DNA from: an uncultured delta proteobacterium
GTDB taxonomy: Bacteria; Myxococcota; Myxococcia; Myxococcales; 40CM-4-68-19
Assembly: GCA_903911145.1 (NCBI GenBank)
Contig: CAIWCD010000018.1
Coordinates: forward strand, 151,681-215,680
DNA length: 64,000 nt
Reading direction: 5' to 3'
Shown here: one piece after another, positions 16,642-26,243 of the stretch
How positions within the stretch are numbered: the first letter of the stretch is position 1
Layout: every line of letters begins with the position of its first letter
The notes under the pieces: generated by a model
Databases searched by the model: none
Seen by the model: only the letters and a program-made list of their open reading frames with translations
Told to the model about the DNA's origin: nothing
Made by a program: the position numbers and the translations under genes

Positions 16642-19371
16642 CTAGAAGAGTTCGCCGTCGCTGGTGAACTGATCGCGATGGACATCGAGCGTGCTGTTGC
16701 CGCTGGAGTCCTTGGTGCCGGTCACGGAGAACGCGTCGCCGAGCGCGATCACCTTCGACTTGCCGTGCAGCAGCGTCAGCGTCGCGGGCAGGTCGGCGGT
16801 GAACGAGTAGACGAGCGGCTGGGCCGTGGGCGCGAACGAGAGCGCCGTGACCTTCACCTGCGCCTGATCGTTGGTCGTCTTGAGGTCGCCGTCTGCATCG
16901 ACGAGGACGGTGTCTCCGACTGCGAGTTGTGTGGCTGGAGCGGCGAGCGTGAAGGTCGCTCCAGCGCCCCCGACGATGTCCTTGGTGATGGCGAGCTGGC
17001 TTGCGCTGCGCAACGCCCGCTCGCCGCCCAACGCCGGCATGCGCAGCAGCAGCGACGCGGTCGTGTGTCCCGCGTTGGGCGCGGTGGAGAGGACGACCGC
17101 GTTGGTCGTGGTGTCGACGCCGACCACAGTGGAGACGTCGACGATGGGCGCGGCGCTGCCGTTCTTCGGCTCGTAGAAGAGGACGAGATCGCCGACCGCG
17201 AACTGCACGGCGCTGCTGGCGGTCAGCGTGCTCGTCGTCGGAGCGACAGGCACCGTGGCAACGGTCGCGCCCTGAAGCGCGCAGACCAAGCTGCCCTGCT
17301 GCAGCGAGATCCCGTTGGCGAGCGGCGTGGTGAGCGTGATCCGATTCGTTGTCGGGTCGACCGCGGTGAGGCCAACGGCTTCGGCGACGAACTGTCCGCC
17401 CGACGAGAGGAAGACGAGGCTACTCGATGCACCCGCGGAGAAGTACGAGGCGTCGCGCACGACGATCAGCGTGTCGCCAGGCGAGCGCGCGACGGTGACC
17501 TCGGTGCAGGTGCCGCCTGAGTTGAACTCGACGCTGAGGAACGCCTGCGTCGCGCTGTCGAAGGACTGTCCGAGCGAGCCCGAGCCGTTCGCCCATGCGC
17601 TCGCGAGCACTTTCTTGATGGAGACGCGATTCGCCAGCGCAGTCAGCTGCGGGGTGGTCTGCGTGCGCATCGGCTCGGAGAAGCCGAGTTGCAGCGCTTT
17701 GACGAACGTGTCGCCGAGTTCGGTCGTCGCCGCGAACGGCACGCTGGCGTTGACGTCGATCGATGCGGTGGTGAGCAGGCCGCCGAACGTGTCGCCGGTG
17801 TCGAGGATCTTGCTCGGGTCGATGCTCGACGTGAACCCGAGCGCATCCTCTGACGTGACCGCGAATTGAATGTGATTGCCGAACGCCCAGGGGCCCGCGG
17901 TGTAGCCGAGGTGCAGTGCCCACGGGCTCACATTGGTCGCGACCACCGACTGCGCCTGGTTTGGATCGGGCAACTGAATCGATGCGGTGCCCTGCTCCTG
18001 CCAGTCGAGCGTGCCGGCGCCGTTCGATCCCGGCGACGTCGTGTTGCGCATGAACAGGTGGTAGCGCACCGCGCCCGGCACGCCCGTCCACTCCAGCTGC
18101 ATTGGATTGGCCGCCGACCAGTTCGCGGTCGTGATCGTGTTGAAAACGAAGTCGCTGTTCGCGTCGAGCAGCCAGACCGTGTTGGCGTCGAAGATGGCGT
18201 GCGTCGCGGTCTGCGTCGACGTGAACTGCCCAGCGAGAGCGAGGCTCGGCTGCGGGCTCGCGAGCGCCGTCGGCTCAGCCTGGACGGTGAAGTTGATCGT
18301 GCCGTAGGCGCCGGGCGCGGGACGGAATGCGATCGTCCCGTCCGCGAACCGCAACGAGGTGATGCGCAGCTCATAGCCGAGATTTGCATCGCTGGTCGGC
18401 TGCAGCGCAGTGGCGGGCTTGAACGAGGCCGTGACGCCGTGGCTCCAGGTGACCGTCAGCGCGATGGGCGGAGAGAAGCGCGTCGCGCCCCCCTCGAACT
18501 GCACCAACTCGAACGAGCTCATCGTCGGATCGACCTCGGCACCGAAGGTGAGGAAGAGCGGGCCGGACGCGGACTGGAGCACGCCGGACTCGCCATTGTT
18601 GAGGTCCGCGATGGTGATCGGATAGGCCGTGTCGAGGTCGACGAAGCTCGAGGCGACGAGCGACTTCTGCACGTCTGCGAGATTGATCGCGAGATGCCCG
18701 AGGTCGGATGCGGTCGAGGGCTGAACGACGAGTGACTCCGAGAAGAACTGCGTGTCGGAGAGGCCGTCGCTGTCGCGATCCCACGGCAGCACGATGAGGT
18801 CGTATTTTGCGGGAGGGACGGCCGCGAACGTGAACGTCCCGTCCGCGCCGGCCTTGGTCTGGAACACCGGGGTACCGTCGATGGTGGTGAGCGCGATCTG
18901 CGCGCCGGTGGCGACCTGCGCGCCCGAGAAGACAGTTCCGGCGACCGCGACGGTGAGCTGCTGCGCGAGCGCGATGCTGGCGTCGAAACCATCGACGCTG
19001 CCGGTGAAGCCGGGAAAGCCCGTCGCGCCGGCGTCGCCGCTCGGCGTGGCGAGGAGCGAGGGGTTCACGGTCAGCGTGGTGGTCGGGTAGCCCGCGAGTT
19101 CGTACTGCACGAGCAGGTTCTGCTGCTGGAGCACGTCGGTGAACTGGAAGTAGCCGCGCGCATCGGTGGTGTGCGGCGCGAAGTTGTCGACGGAGAGCAG
19201 CGTCACCTTCACGCCGGAGAGCGGAACGCCCGTGCCTGAGTCGGTGACGACGCCGTGGACGACGAGGTTGTGGCCGAGGTCGTGCGCGTTCTGCGGATAG
19301 CAGCCGACCAGCGAGGCGAACGAGAGAAGGGCGGCGGCGGCCGCGATGGCTGACCGATTCGTGATGTGCAT
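16642..19371 (-). CDS. Large lipoprotein with carboxypeptidase-regulatory-like domain
   Basis: This 909-residue protein is the first gene of the minus-strand operon. The signal peptide ends in LVGC (Cys24). Residues about 33-110 (VVHGVVTDSGTGVPLSGVKVTLL...TTDARGYFQFTDV) form a carboxypeptidase-D-regulatory beta domain, and a second such unit begins near 160 (GTVFSGAQVATGAQIALTTIDG...GADGTFTFAAVPPAKYDLI). The rest is beta-rich and Thr/Ala-rich with no catalytic motif that I can see. Such domains usually bind or display substrate at the cell surface. I chose the ATG at 19371 because the upstream extension is not signal-like. Confidence 0.75.
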   Translation of the reverse strand: MHITNRSAIAAAAALLSFASLVGCYPQNAHDLGHNLVVHGVVTDSGTGVPLSGVKVTLLSVDNFAPHTTDARGYFQFTDVLQQQNLLVQYELAGYPTTTLTVNPSLLATPSGDAGATGFPGFTGSVDGFDASIALAQQLTVAVAGTVFSGAQVATGAQIALTTIDGTPVFQTKAGADGTFTFAAVPPAKYDLIVLPWDRDSDGLSDTQFFSESLVVQPSTASDLGHLAINLADVQKSLVASSFVDLDTAYPITIADLNNGESGVLQSASGPLFLTFGAEVDPTMSSFELVQFEGGATRFSPPIALTVTWSHGVTASFKPATALQPTSDANLGYELRITSLRFADGTIAFRPAPGAYGTINFTVQAEPTALASPQPSLALAGQFTSTQTATHAIFDANTVWLLDANSDFVFNTITTANWSAANPMQLEWTGVPGAVRYHLFMRNTTSPGSNGAGTLDWQEQGTASIQLPDPNQAQSVVATNVSPWALHLGYTAGPWAFGNHIQFAVTSEDALGFTSSIDPSKILDTGDTFGGLLTTASIDVNASVPFAATTELGDTFVKALQLGFSEPMRTQTTPQLTALANRVSIKKVLASAWANGSGSLGQSFDSATQAFLSVEFNSGGTCTEVTVARSPGDTLIVVRDASYFSAGASSSLVFLSSGGQFVAEAVGLTAVDPTTNRITLTTPLANGISLQQGSLVCALQGATVATVPVAPTTSTLTASSAVQFAVGDLVLFYEPKNGSAAPIVDVSTVVGVDTTTNAVVLSTAPNAGHTTASLLLRMPALGGERALRSASQLAITKDIVGGAGATFTLAAPATQLAVGDTVLVDADGDLKTTNDQAQVKVTALSFAPTAQPLVYSFTADLPATLTLLHGKSKVIALGDAFSVTGTKDSSGNSTLDVHRDQFTSDGELF

Positions 19372-19398
19372 GGAGCTCCCCGGGGGCGCGAAGGCGCG

Positions 19399-19428
19399 TA
19401 ACCTCTTGCAGCGCAGCGAGGCTGTCAA
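19399..19428 (-). promoter_or_regulatory. Candidate promoter of the six-gene transporter operon
   Basis: On the minus strand a perfect TTGACA (19428-19423) is followed after 18 bases by AGGTTA (19404-19399), a weak -10. The operon's first start codon is 28 bases further on. The 88-base gap also holds the divergent addB promoter region. Confidence 0.35.
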
Positions 19429-19459
19429 CCATCGAGGAGGAATCGGCTAGAAGGGGACG

Positions 19460-22400
19460 ATGCGCGCTCCGGAGTTCCTCGTCTCTTCTCGCGCGGCAGT
19501 GCGGCGTGCGCGCGCGATCGAGTGGCTGCGGACGCAGGGAGCATCGTCGCGGCTGCTCGTGGTCGGGCCGACGCGTGAGGCGGCGATCGATCTGGTGCGC
19601 GAGGCTGGGCGCGGGCGAGCCGCGGGGTTCGGCTGGCAGCGGCTCTCGTTCATGGAGCTCGCGTCGACGCTCGCTGCGACGGAGTTGGCGCGACGACAGC
19701 TTGTGCCCATTGGGCAGCTCTCGCTCGAGGCGCTCTGCTCGCGGTTGCTCCACGACGAGAGCGAACGCGCACGGCAAGCGAACGAATCGATCGTCTTCGA
19801 CGCGCAACTTCCGGGGACAGCTCGCGCTCTGGCGAAGACGCTGACCGAGCTGCGGATGGCTCTGGTGGCGGGCGAGCGCGTCGCGGCGGTGCGCCCGGAG
19901 TTGGCGCGGCTTCTCGCTGCTCTCGAGGGCGCGCTGGCGCGCGGAGGCTTTGCGGATCGCTCCGATGTGCTGCGCGTTGCCGCGGAACGCGCGCGCGCAA
20001 GCGAGTTCGCTGGACATCCGCTACTCGTGCTCGATCTGCCTGTCGGTTCGGCGCGAGAAGAGTCCCTGCTCGCCGCACTCGCGACAGACGCCGACCTGTT
20101 CGCCTGCGCTCCAGCTGGGGACGAGCGCGCGATCGAGCGGCTTGCGCGGGCCCTGCGCGTGGAGCCGAGGGGAGAGCAGCCGCCTGAATCGTCCGCGCTC
20201 GCGAGACTGCAGCGCAGACTTTTTTCTCGCGTGCAGACCGATGGTGCAGAAGACGCCGTGGGCGCCGACGCGCGATCGGCAGCCACAGGTGCCGTCGAGA
20301 TCTTCTCTGCACCGGGAGAGGGGCGCGAGTGCGTCGAGATCGCGCGCCGGGTTCTCGCGGCGGCGTCGCGGGGAGTCCCCTTCGACCGCATGGCGGTCCT
20401 GCTGCGCCAGCCTGAACTCTATCGGCCGTTGCTCGAAGAGGCGCTCGCGCGGGCGCAGATCCCGGCCTGGTTCGCGCAGGGGACACAGCGGCCCGACCCG
20501 GCGGGACGTGCCTTTCTGACGCTTCTCGCGTGCGCCGCCGACGGCCTCTCTGCGCGGCGCTTCGCCGAATACGTCTCTCTCGGCGAACTGCCGTCGCCAA
20601 CGACTCCCGCACGCTCCTCCGACTGGATGCCGACAGGAGAGAGCGGCGAGCTGCTTGCGAGTGCGATCGAGCGCGCGGCCCAGAGCGCATCTTCAGCGGG
20701 TGAACAGCTCGAGGCGCAGCCACATCCTTCGAGTTGGCGCTGGGAGTCGCTGCTCAATGACGCGGCCGTGATCGGCGGTCGCGAGGTCGAGAACGCAGAG
20801 GAGCGCTGGAGCAGGCGGCTGGCGAGCCATCGCGCAGAACTGGTGCGTCGGGAGGAGTCGCTGCGTCTTGAGGATGAAGCAGGCGCAGAGAGTGCGAGGC
20901 GCGCACGCGAGGACCTTGATGCTCTCGTCACGTTCGCAAGTCCGCTCCTGGCGCGGCTCGCAGCACTTCCGCGCGAGGCGAACTGGGGCGTCTGGTTGCC
21001 GCTCCTCGATGATCTTGCGGCGCACGCGTTGCGAAACGGCGAGCGGGTGCGTGCGCATCTCGCGCAGCTTGTGCCGCTCGCTCCCGTCGGGCCCGTGTCG
21101 CTCGCAGAGGTCGAGCTGCTGCTCGCTCGCGAACTCGCAGAGCGCTCCGCGTTCCCACCGGCCAACCGCGAGGGACGGCTGTTCGTCGCGCCGATCGACG
21201 CGGCCCGCGGTCTGGCGTTCGCGGAGGTGTTCGTGCCGGGGTTGGCCGAGCGGCTCTTTCCGCCGAAGGCGTTGCAGGACCCGTTGCTGCGCGATCGCGA
21301 TCGCGTGCGCATCGACCCGCAGTTGGTGCTCGACGCGGAGCGCGTCGCCGATGAGCGCCTGCAGTTGCGGCTCGCCGCGGGCGCGGCAGGGGATCGGCTG
21401 GTTCTCTCCTGGCCGCGGCTGGAGCTGCAGACCGGCCGAACGCGCGTGCCCTCGTTCTACGGCCTCGAAGCGCTCGCTGCTGCCGAAGGGCGCCTGCCCG
21501 GATTCGCCGAGCTCTCCCAGCGCGCCGAGCTGGCCGCAGACTCCCACGGTTCGTGGCCGGCTCCTCGAGATCCGGCGTGTGCGATCGACGCAGCGGAGCA
21601 CGATCTGGCGCTGCTGGCCGACTCGCTGCATCGGCCCGAAGAGGAGACGCGCGGCCTCGGTCGCTATCTGCTCGCCGCCAATCCCGCTCTGCGCCGCGCT
21701 CTCTATCGACGCGCAGGTCGCGCGCGCCGTCGGTGGTTCTCCTCCGACGGACTCGTCGATGCATCGCCAGCAGCGCGCCTTGCGCTCGCGCCGCACCAGC
21801 TCGACGCGCGCTCCTACTCGGCCAGCGCGCTGCAGAACTACGCGGCCTGCCCGCTGCGATTTCTCCTGAGCGCCGTGCACCGTCTCGAGCCGCGCGAGGA
21901 GCCGCGGGCGATCGATGAGATCGATCCGCTCTCTCGTGGCTCGCTCATGCACGAGGTGCAATTCGCTCTCTTCACTGCGCTGCAGGCCGAACAGGCGCTG
22001 CCGCTCTTCGACGCCGATCCTGCGCGGTGCAACGAGAAGCTCGCCCACGCGCTCTCGAGACTGGCGCCGATCGCCGACGAGATCGCTGCGCGCTTTCGCG
22101 ATGAGCTGGTGCCCGCGATCGCGCGCGTCTGGGACGATTGCGTCGCGTCGATCAAGAGCGATCTGCGCGAGTGGCTCCGGCGAGTCTCGCTTGAGCCAGG
22201 CTGGGTTCCGGTCGAGTTCGAGCGCTCATTCGGTCTCGCCGATCGAGGGGCGCGCGACGCGCACAGCCAGACCCTGGCGGTGCATCTCGCAGGCGGACTC
22301 CAGCTGCGCGGCTCGATCGATCTGGTGGAGCGACGCGCAGACGGGAAGCTGCGCGCGGTCGATTACAAGAGTGGCAAACAGCGCGCACAGCCAGGGCTGG

Positions 22401-22747
22401 TCATCGGCGGCGGCGCGCAACTCCAGCCTGTTCTCTATGCGCTCGCCCTCGAGCAGCTCTTTCCTGATGCACGCGTCGACGCGGGGACGCTCTTCTACTG
22501 CACGCACGCGGGTGAATACGCCGAGGTGAGCGTGCCGCTCGACGAGGTGGCGCGGGCTGCGCAAAAGCTGCTCGCGCGCACGGTGGGCGAGGCGCTGCGC
22601 GACGGATTTTTTCCGGCGGCGCCACGCGCGGGCGAGTGCGCGCGCTGCGACTACCTCGAGATCTGCGGCGCTGGTGAGGAAGCGCGCATCGCGAAGAAGC
22701 CGCAGGAGCGGCTGCTCCCCCTGCACACGTTGCGAGGCTCGCCGTGA
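19460..22747 (+). CDS. addB: AddB-like helicase-nuclease subunit
   Basis: AddB works with AddA in double-strand-break end resection for recombination. At 1095 residues it is close to Bacillus AddB (about 1160). The N-terminal region has a helicase-like fold without a good Walker A. The C-terminal nuclease domain is intact: GSIDLVERR...LRAVDYKSGK carries the PD-(D/E)XK residues, followed by QLQPVLYALAL. Four cysteines typical of the AddB iron-sulphur staple are visible: one in YAACPLRFLL and three in CARCDYLEIC. The GTGA overlap with addA confirms the operon. Possible recombination hot-spot recognition cannot be judged from sequence. Confidence 0.9.
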   Translation: MRAPEFLVSSRAAVRRARAIEWLRTQGASSRLLVVGPTREAAIDLVREAGRGRAAGFGWQRLSFMELASTLAATELARRQLVPIGQLSLEALCSRLLHDESERARQANESIVFDAQLPGTARALAKTLTELRMALVAGERVAAVRPELARLLAALEGALARGGFADRSDVLRVAAERARASEFAGHPLLVLDLPVGSAREESLLAALATDADLFACAPAGDERAIERLARALRVEPRGEQPPESSALARLQRRLFSRVQTDGAEDAVGADARSAATGAVEIFSAPGEGRECVEIARRVLAAASRGVPFDRMAVLLRQPELYRPLLEEALARAQIPAWFAQGTQRPDPAGRAFLTLLACAADGLSARRFAEYVSLGELPSPTTPARSSDWMPTGESGELLASAIERAAQSASSAGEQLEAQPHPSSWRWESLLNDAAVIGGREVENAEERWSRRLASHRAELVRREESLRLEDEAGAESARRAREDLDALVTFASPLLARLAALPREANWGVWLPLLDDLAAHALRNGERVRAHLAQLVPLAPVGPVSLAEVELLLARELAERSAFPPANREGRLFVAPIDAARGLAFAEVFVPGLAERLFPPKALQDPLLRDRDRVRIDPQLVLDAERVADERLQLRLAAGAAGDRLVLSWPRLELQTGRTRVPSFYGLEALAAAEGRLPGFAELSQRAELAADSHGSWPAPRDPACAIDAAEHDLALLADSLHRPEEETRGLGRYLLAANPALRRALYRRAGRARRRWFSSDGLVDASPAARLALAPHQLDARSYSASALQNYAACPLRFLLSAVHRLEPREEPRAIDEIDPLSRGSLMHEVQFALFTALQAEQALPLFDADPARCNEKLAHALSRLAPIADEIAARFRDELVPAIARVWDDCVASIKSDLREWLRRVSLEPGWVPVEFERSFGLADRGARDAHSQTLAVHLAGGLQLRGSIDLVERRADGKLRAVDYKSGKQRAQPGLVIGGGAQLQPVLYALALEQLFPDARVDAGTLFYCTHAGEYAEVSVPLDEVARAAQKLLARTVGEALRDGFFPAAPRAGECARCDYLEICGAGEEARIAKKPQERLLPLHTLRGSP

Positions 22748-25700
22748 GCGCGCCGCTCGCCGATCAGTCCTCGCGCGATCGGATTCGCAGCGACCTCGAT
22801 TCGACGCTCGTCGTCGAGGCTGCGGCAGGAACGGGCAAGACCACCGAGTTGGTCGCTCGCATCGTCGCGCTCGTTCGCACCGGACGCGCGCGCCTCGATC
22901 GCATTCTCGCCGTCACGTTCACGGACAAGGCCGCGGGTGAACTCAAGCTGCGTCTGCGCGGCGAACTCGAGCGTGCGCGCGATGGCAGCGACGGCCTCGC
23001 GCGAGCTCATCTCGACGCCTCTCTGCAGCACCTCGAGGTCGCCGCAATCGGCACCATCCACTCGCTCTGCGCGGACCTGCTGCGCGAGTTTCCGCTCGAA
23101 GCGGGCATCGATCCGCAGTTCGAAGTGGCGGCAGGAGAGAGCGAACTGCGTCTCTACGCTGCCGCGTTCGAGAAATGGTTTCCGCTGGCGATCGAGGCGC
23201 GCTTGCCTGGCGTGCGGCGCTTGCTGCGGCGGCGTGCTTCGGGTGCGGGAGGCCGCGGGCCGCGCGAGGAGCTTCTCGGAGCGGGGCGGGAGTTGATCCA
23301 ACGGCGCGACTTCACCGCGGCCTATCGACGGCCCCCGTTCGATCGCGCGCAAGCGATCTCGTCGGCCCTCAGCGCGGTCCGCAGCGCTGCCGAGCTTTTT
23401 CCGCGCGCGAAGCGGCCCGACGACTGGATCGCGCGCAGTGTTGGAGAGTTGCATCGCTTCATCGTCGAGCTTGATCGCCGCGAAGCGCAGAGCGGCCGCG
23501 ATGAGGATGGGCTCGAGGCCGAACTGCGCGATCTCGCTTCGCCGCGGCACCGCCACTGGCGCTGGAGCGGCGGCCCTCGGACCTTTGCGGATGGCATCGA
23601 CAAGGCACGCGCGATCTCGCTTCGCGACGACGCCAGGACCGCGCTCGACGAGTTCTCCCGCGCGGCCGATGCTGATCTCGCGGCGCTTCTGCGCGAGGAG
23701 TTGCGCCCGCTCGTCGAGGCTTACGAAGAGCGCAAGCGCAAGGCCTCTGCGCTCGACTTTCTCGACCTGCTTCTGCGTGCCCGCGATCTCGTTCGCGACC
23801 AGCGCGAGGTTCGCGTCGAGCTGCAGTCTCGCTTCACGCACCTGCTCGTCGATGAGTTTCAGGACACCGATCCTCTCCAGGCGGAGTTGCTCTTTCTTCT
23901 CGCGGCTGACGATCCCGATGAGCGCCAGAGCGGGCGGGCGCGAATCGTGCCGGGGAAGCTCTTCGTCGTCGGCGATCCGAAGCAGTCGATCTATCGCTTC
24001 CGCCGGGCCGACATTTCGCTCTACGAAATGGCGAAGGCGCAGCTGCTCGCGCAAGGCGCTGCGCTGCTTCAACTCTCGGTCAGCTTTCGCGCCGTGCCCG
24101 ATCTGCAGGAGGCGATCAACGCGGCTTTCGCTCCACGGATGAAGGGCGGACCCAAGCAAAGCCAGGCGGACTACGTTGCTCTCGATCGCGCGCGCGTCGG
24201 CACTGGAAGCCGTCCGGCGGTGATCGCGCTGCCAGCTCCGCACATCTACGCGAAGGGGGCTCGCGTCGATGCGCGCACGGTCGAAGAGAGCTACTCCGAT
24301 GCGGTCGCGGGCTTCGTCGAATGGCTCGTCAGGCAGAGCGGCTGGACGATCAGCGAGCGAAGCGAAGGCGGTGAGCGCGAGGTGCCGATCGCGCCGCGGC
24401 ACATCTGCTTGCTGTTCAAACGATTCGCCAGCTACGGCAGAGATCTGACCGGCCCATACGCGCAGGCCCTCTCTGCGCGCGGTGTCGCGCACGTTCTCGT
24501 CGGGGGACGCTCGTTTCACGACAAGCCGGAACTGCTCGCTCTGCGCAACGCGCTCTCGGCGATCGAGTGGCCGGATGACGAACTGCACGTCTATGCGGCG
24601 CTGCGCGGTCCTCTCTTCGCGCTCACCGATGACCAGCTGCTCGTCTGGCGCGGTGCGCACGGGCGCCTTCTTCCGACACGCACTCTCGATGAAGCGCAGC
24701 TCGCGACTCTCGATGCGAGCCAACGCGAGGTTGCAGCGTCGCTCGCGCTCCTGCGCAAGTTGCACCGCGCGCGAAATCAGCGGCCGGCTGCGGAGACGAT
24801 CGGCGCTCTGCTCGACGCGTTGCGGGCTCACGTGGGGCTCGCGCTGGGGAACGCAGGTGAGCAGGCGCTGGCGAATCTGCTTCGCGCGCAGGAGCTCGCG
24901 CGACGATTCGAAGCGGCGGGCACGACCTCGTTTCGCGCCTTCGTGCAACGGCTCGCGCACGACGCAGAGGGCGGCGACACCGCGGAAGCGCCGGTCTTCG
25001 AGGAGGGCGCGGAGGGCGTGCGCCTGATGACGGTGCACAAAGCGAAGGGGCTCGAGTTTCCTGTCGTCATTCTTTGCGATCCGACTGCGCCGCTCGCGCA
25101 GCATCGGCCGTCACGCCTGCTCGATGCTGCGCGCGGACTGTTCGCGGCGCCTCTCGCCGGGTGCGCGCCCGCCGATCTTCTCGAGCACAAAGAGGAGTTG
25201 CTCGAGCGCGATCGCGATGAAGCGCTGCGGCTCGTCTACGTCGCGGCCACGCGGGCGAGGGAGATCCTCGTTGCGCCGATCGTCGGCGAGGGGACGCTCG
25301 ATGGCTGGCTCTCCCCGCTTGAGGACGTGCTGCATCCGCGTCGAGACGAAGAGCGCCGGCCTCGCGCTGCACCGGGCTGCCCGCCATTCGGAAAGGAGAG
25401 CGTGCTGGTGCGCTCGGACGAGGCCGATCCGCGGACACTCTCGATCTCTCCGGGACTGCACACCGCGCGGGCTGGCGCGCATCGACTGGTCGTCTGGGAT
25501 CCGCGAACTCTGCGCCTCGGCGTGGAGCTTGATGGCGGCCTTCGGCGCGAAGCGCTGCTGCTCGATCTCGGCGCGGAGAGCCAGGGTGCGCAGATTGCGC
25601 GGGAGCATGAAGAGTGGCTCGGTGAGCGCGCGGCGGCGCGGGAACTGGGCATGCGTCCGCAGCAGGAACTCCAGACGGTGACGGCGGCTGCGCACGCGCT

Positions 25701-26229
25701 GGAAGAGGAGGGTGGCGTGCTCGCGCTGGGCGCGGTCGCGGTTGAACGCGTGGCTTCGCGCGCGTCTGGGCGTCCTTCCGGCGCGCGCTTCGGCACGCTC
25801 GTCCACGGCATCCTCGCGTTGGTCGAGTTGCGAGGCGATCGCGGCGCGCGCGCAGTCCTGGCACGTGCGCTGTCGAGCGCCATCGGGCGCAGCCTCGGCG
25901 CGAGCAGTGCGGAGATCGAGCACGCCTCTCTCGCTGCGATCGCGGCGCTCGAGCATCCGCTGATGCTCCGCGCAGCAACGAGCGCGGATTGTCGTCGCGA
26001 GGTCGATCTCTTTCGCGCACAGGTCGATGGCCCTCTCCTCGAGGGTGTCGCAGATCTCGCGTTTCGCGAACGCGACGAGGTGGGCCTCGCGCGCTGGATC
26101 GTGGTCGACTTCAAGACCGACGCGGCGCCTGAGTCGGTGGCCCGCTACTCCGCGCAGCTGCGGCTCTATGCGGGTGCGATCGAAGCGGCGACGGGCGAGC
26201 CGACGTTGCCTGTGCTCTTCGCCGTCTGA
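22744..26229 (+). CDS. addA: AddA-like UvrD/RecB-family helicase-nuclease
   Basis: AddA is the motor subunit of the AddAB recombination complex. The 1161-residue protein has Walker A AAGTGKTT (27-34), motif II LLVDEFQDTDP, motif III GDPKQSIYRFRRAD, motif V VRLMTVHKAKGLEFPV, motif VI RLVYVAATRARE, and a C-terminal RecB nuclease domain with GVADLAFRERD...WIVVDFKTD. All catalytic motifs therefore look complete. It starts at a GTG overlapping the addB stop. The 3' end lies 14 bases from a convergent gene with no visible terminator between. Confidence 0.93.
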   Translation: MSAPLADQSSRDRIRSDLDSTLVVEAAAGTGKTTELVARIVALVRTGRARLDRILAVTFTDKAAGELKLRLRGELERARDGSDGLARAHLDASLQHLEVAAIGTIHSLCADLLREFPLEAGIDPQFEVAAGESELRLYAAAFEKWFPLAIEARLPGVRRLLRRRASGAGGRGPREELLGAGRELIQRRDFTAAYRRPPFDRAQAISSALSAVRSAAELFPRAKRPDDWIARSVGELHRFIVELDRREAQSGRDEDGLEAELRDLASPRHRHWRWSGGPRTFADGIDKARAISLRDDARTALDEFSRAADADLAALLREELRPLVEAYEERKRKASALDFLDLLLRARDLVRDQREVRVELQSRFTHLLVDEFQDTDPLQAELLFLLAADDPDERQSGRARIVPGKLFVVGDPKQSIYRFRRADISLYEMAKAQLLAQGAALLQLSVSFRAVPDLQEAINAAFAPRMKGGPKQSQADYVALDRARVGTGSRPAVIALPAPHIYAKGARVDARTVEESYSDAVAGFVEWLVRQSGWTISERSEGGEREVPIAPRHICLLFKRFASYGRDLTGPYAQALSARGVAHVLVGGRSFHDKPELLALRNALSAIEWPDDELHVYAALRGPLFALTDDQLLVWRGAHGRLLPTRTLDEAQLATLDASQREVAASLALLRKLHRARNQRPAAETIGALLDALRAHVGLALGNAGEQALANLLRAQELARRFEAAGTTSFRAFVQRLAHDAEGGDTAEAPVFEEGAEGVRLMTVHKAKGLEFPVVILCDPTAPLAQHRPSRLLDAARGLFAAPLAGCAPADLLEHKEELLERDRDEALRLVYVAATRAREILVAPIVGEGTLDGWLSPLEDVLHPRRDEERRPRAAPGCPPFGKESVLVRSDEADPRTLSISPGLHTARAGAHRLVVWDPRTLRLGVELDGGLRREALLLDLGAESQGAQIAREHEEWLGERAAARELGMRPQQELQTVTAAAHALEEEGGVLALGAVAVERVASRASGRPSGARFGTLVHGILALVELRGDRGARAVLARALSSAIGRSLGASSAEIEHASLAAIAALEHPLMLRAATSADCRREVDLFRAQVDGPLLEGVADLAFRERDEVGLARWIVVDFKTDAAPESVARYSAQLRLYAGAIEAATGEPTLPVLFAV

Positions 26230-26243
26230 GTTTCGCGGATCGG

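Noticed and set aside
24408..24425. R1-like GTTCAAACGATTC in addA
   Set aside because: It encodes LLFKRF in a stretch that is typical of the protein family, so the match may be coincidence of codons.
22651..25104. Long open frame on the minus strand opposite addB and addA
   Set aside because: High GC with few stop codons gives long antisense frames. The plus-strand frame has all helicase and nuclease motifs, while the antisense translation is Arg/Glu-rich with no recognisable domain.
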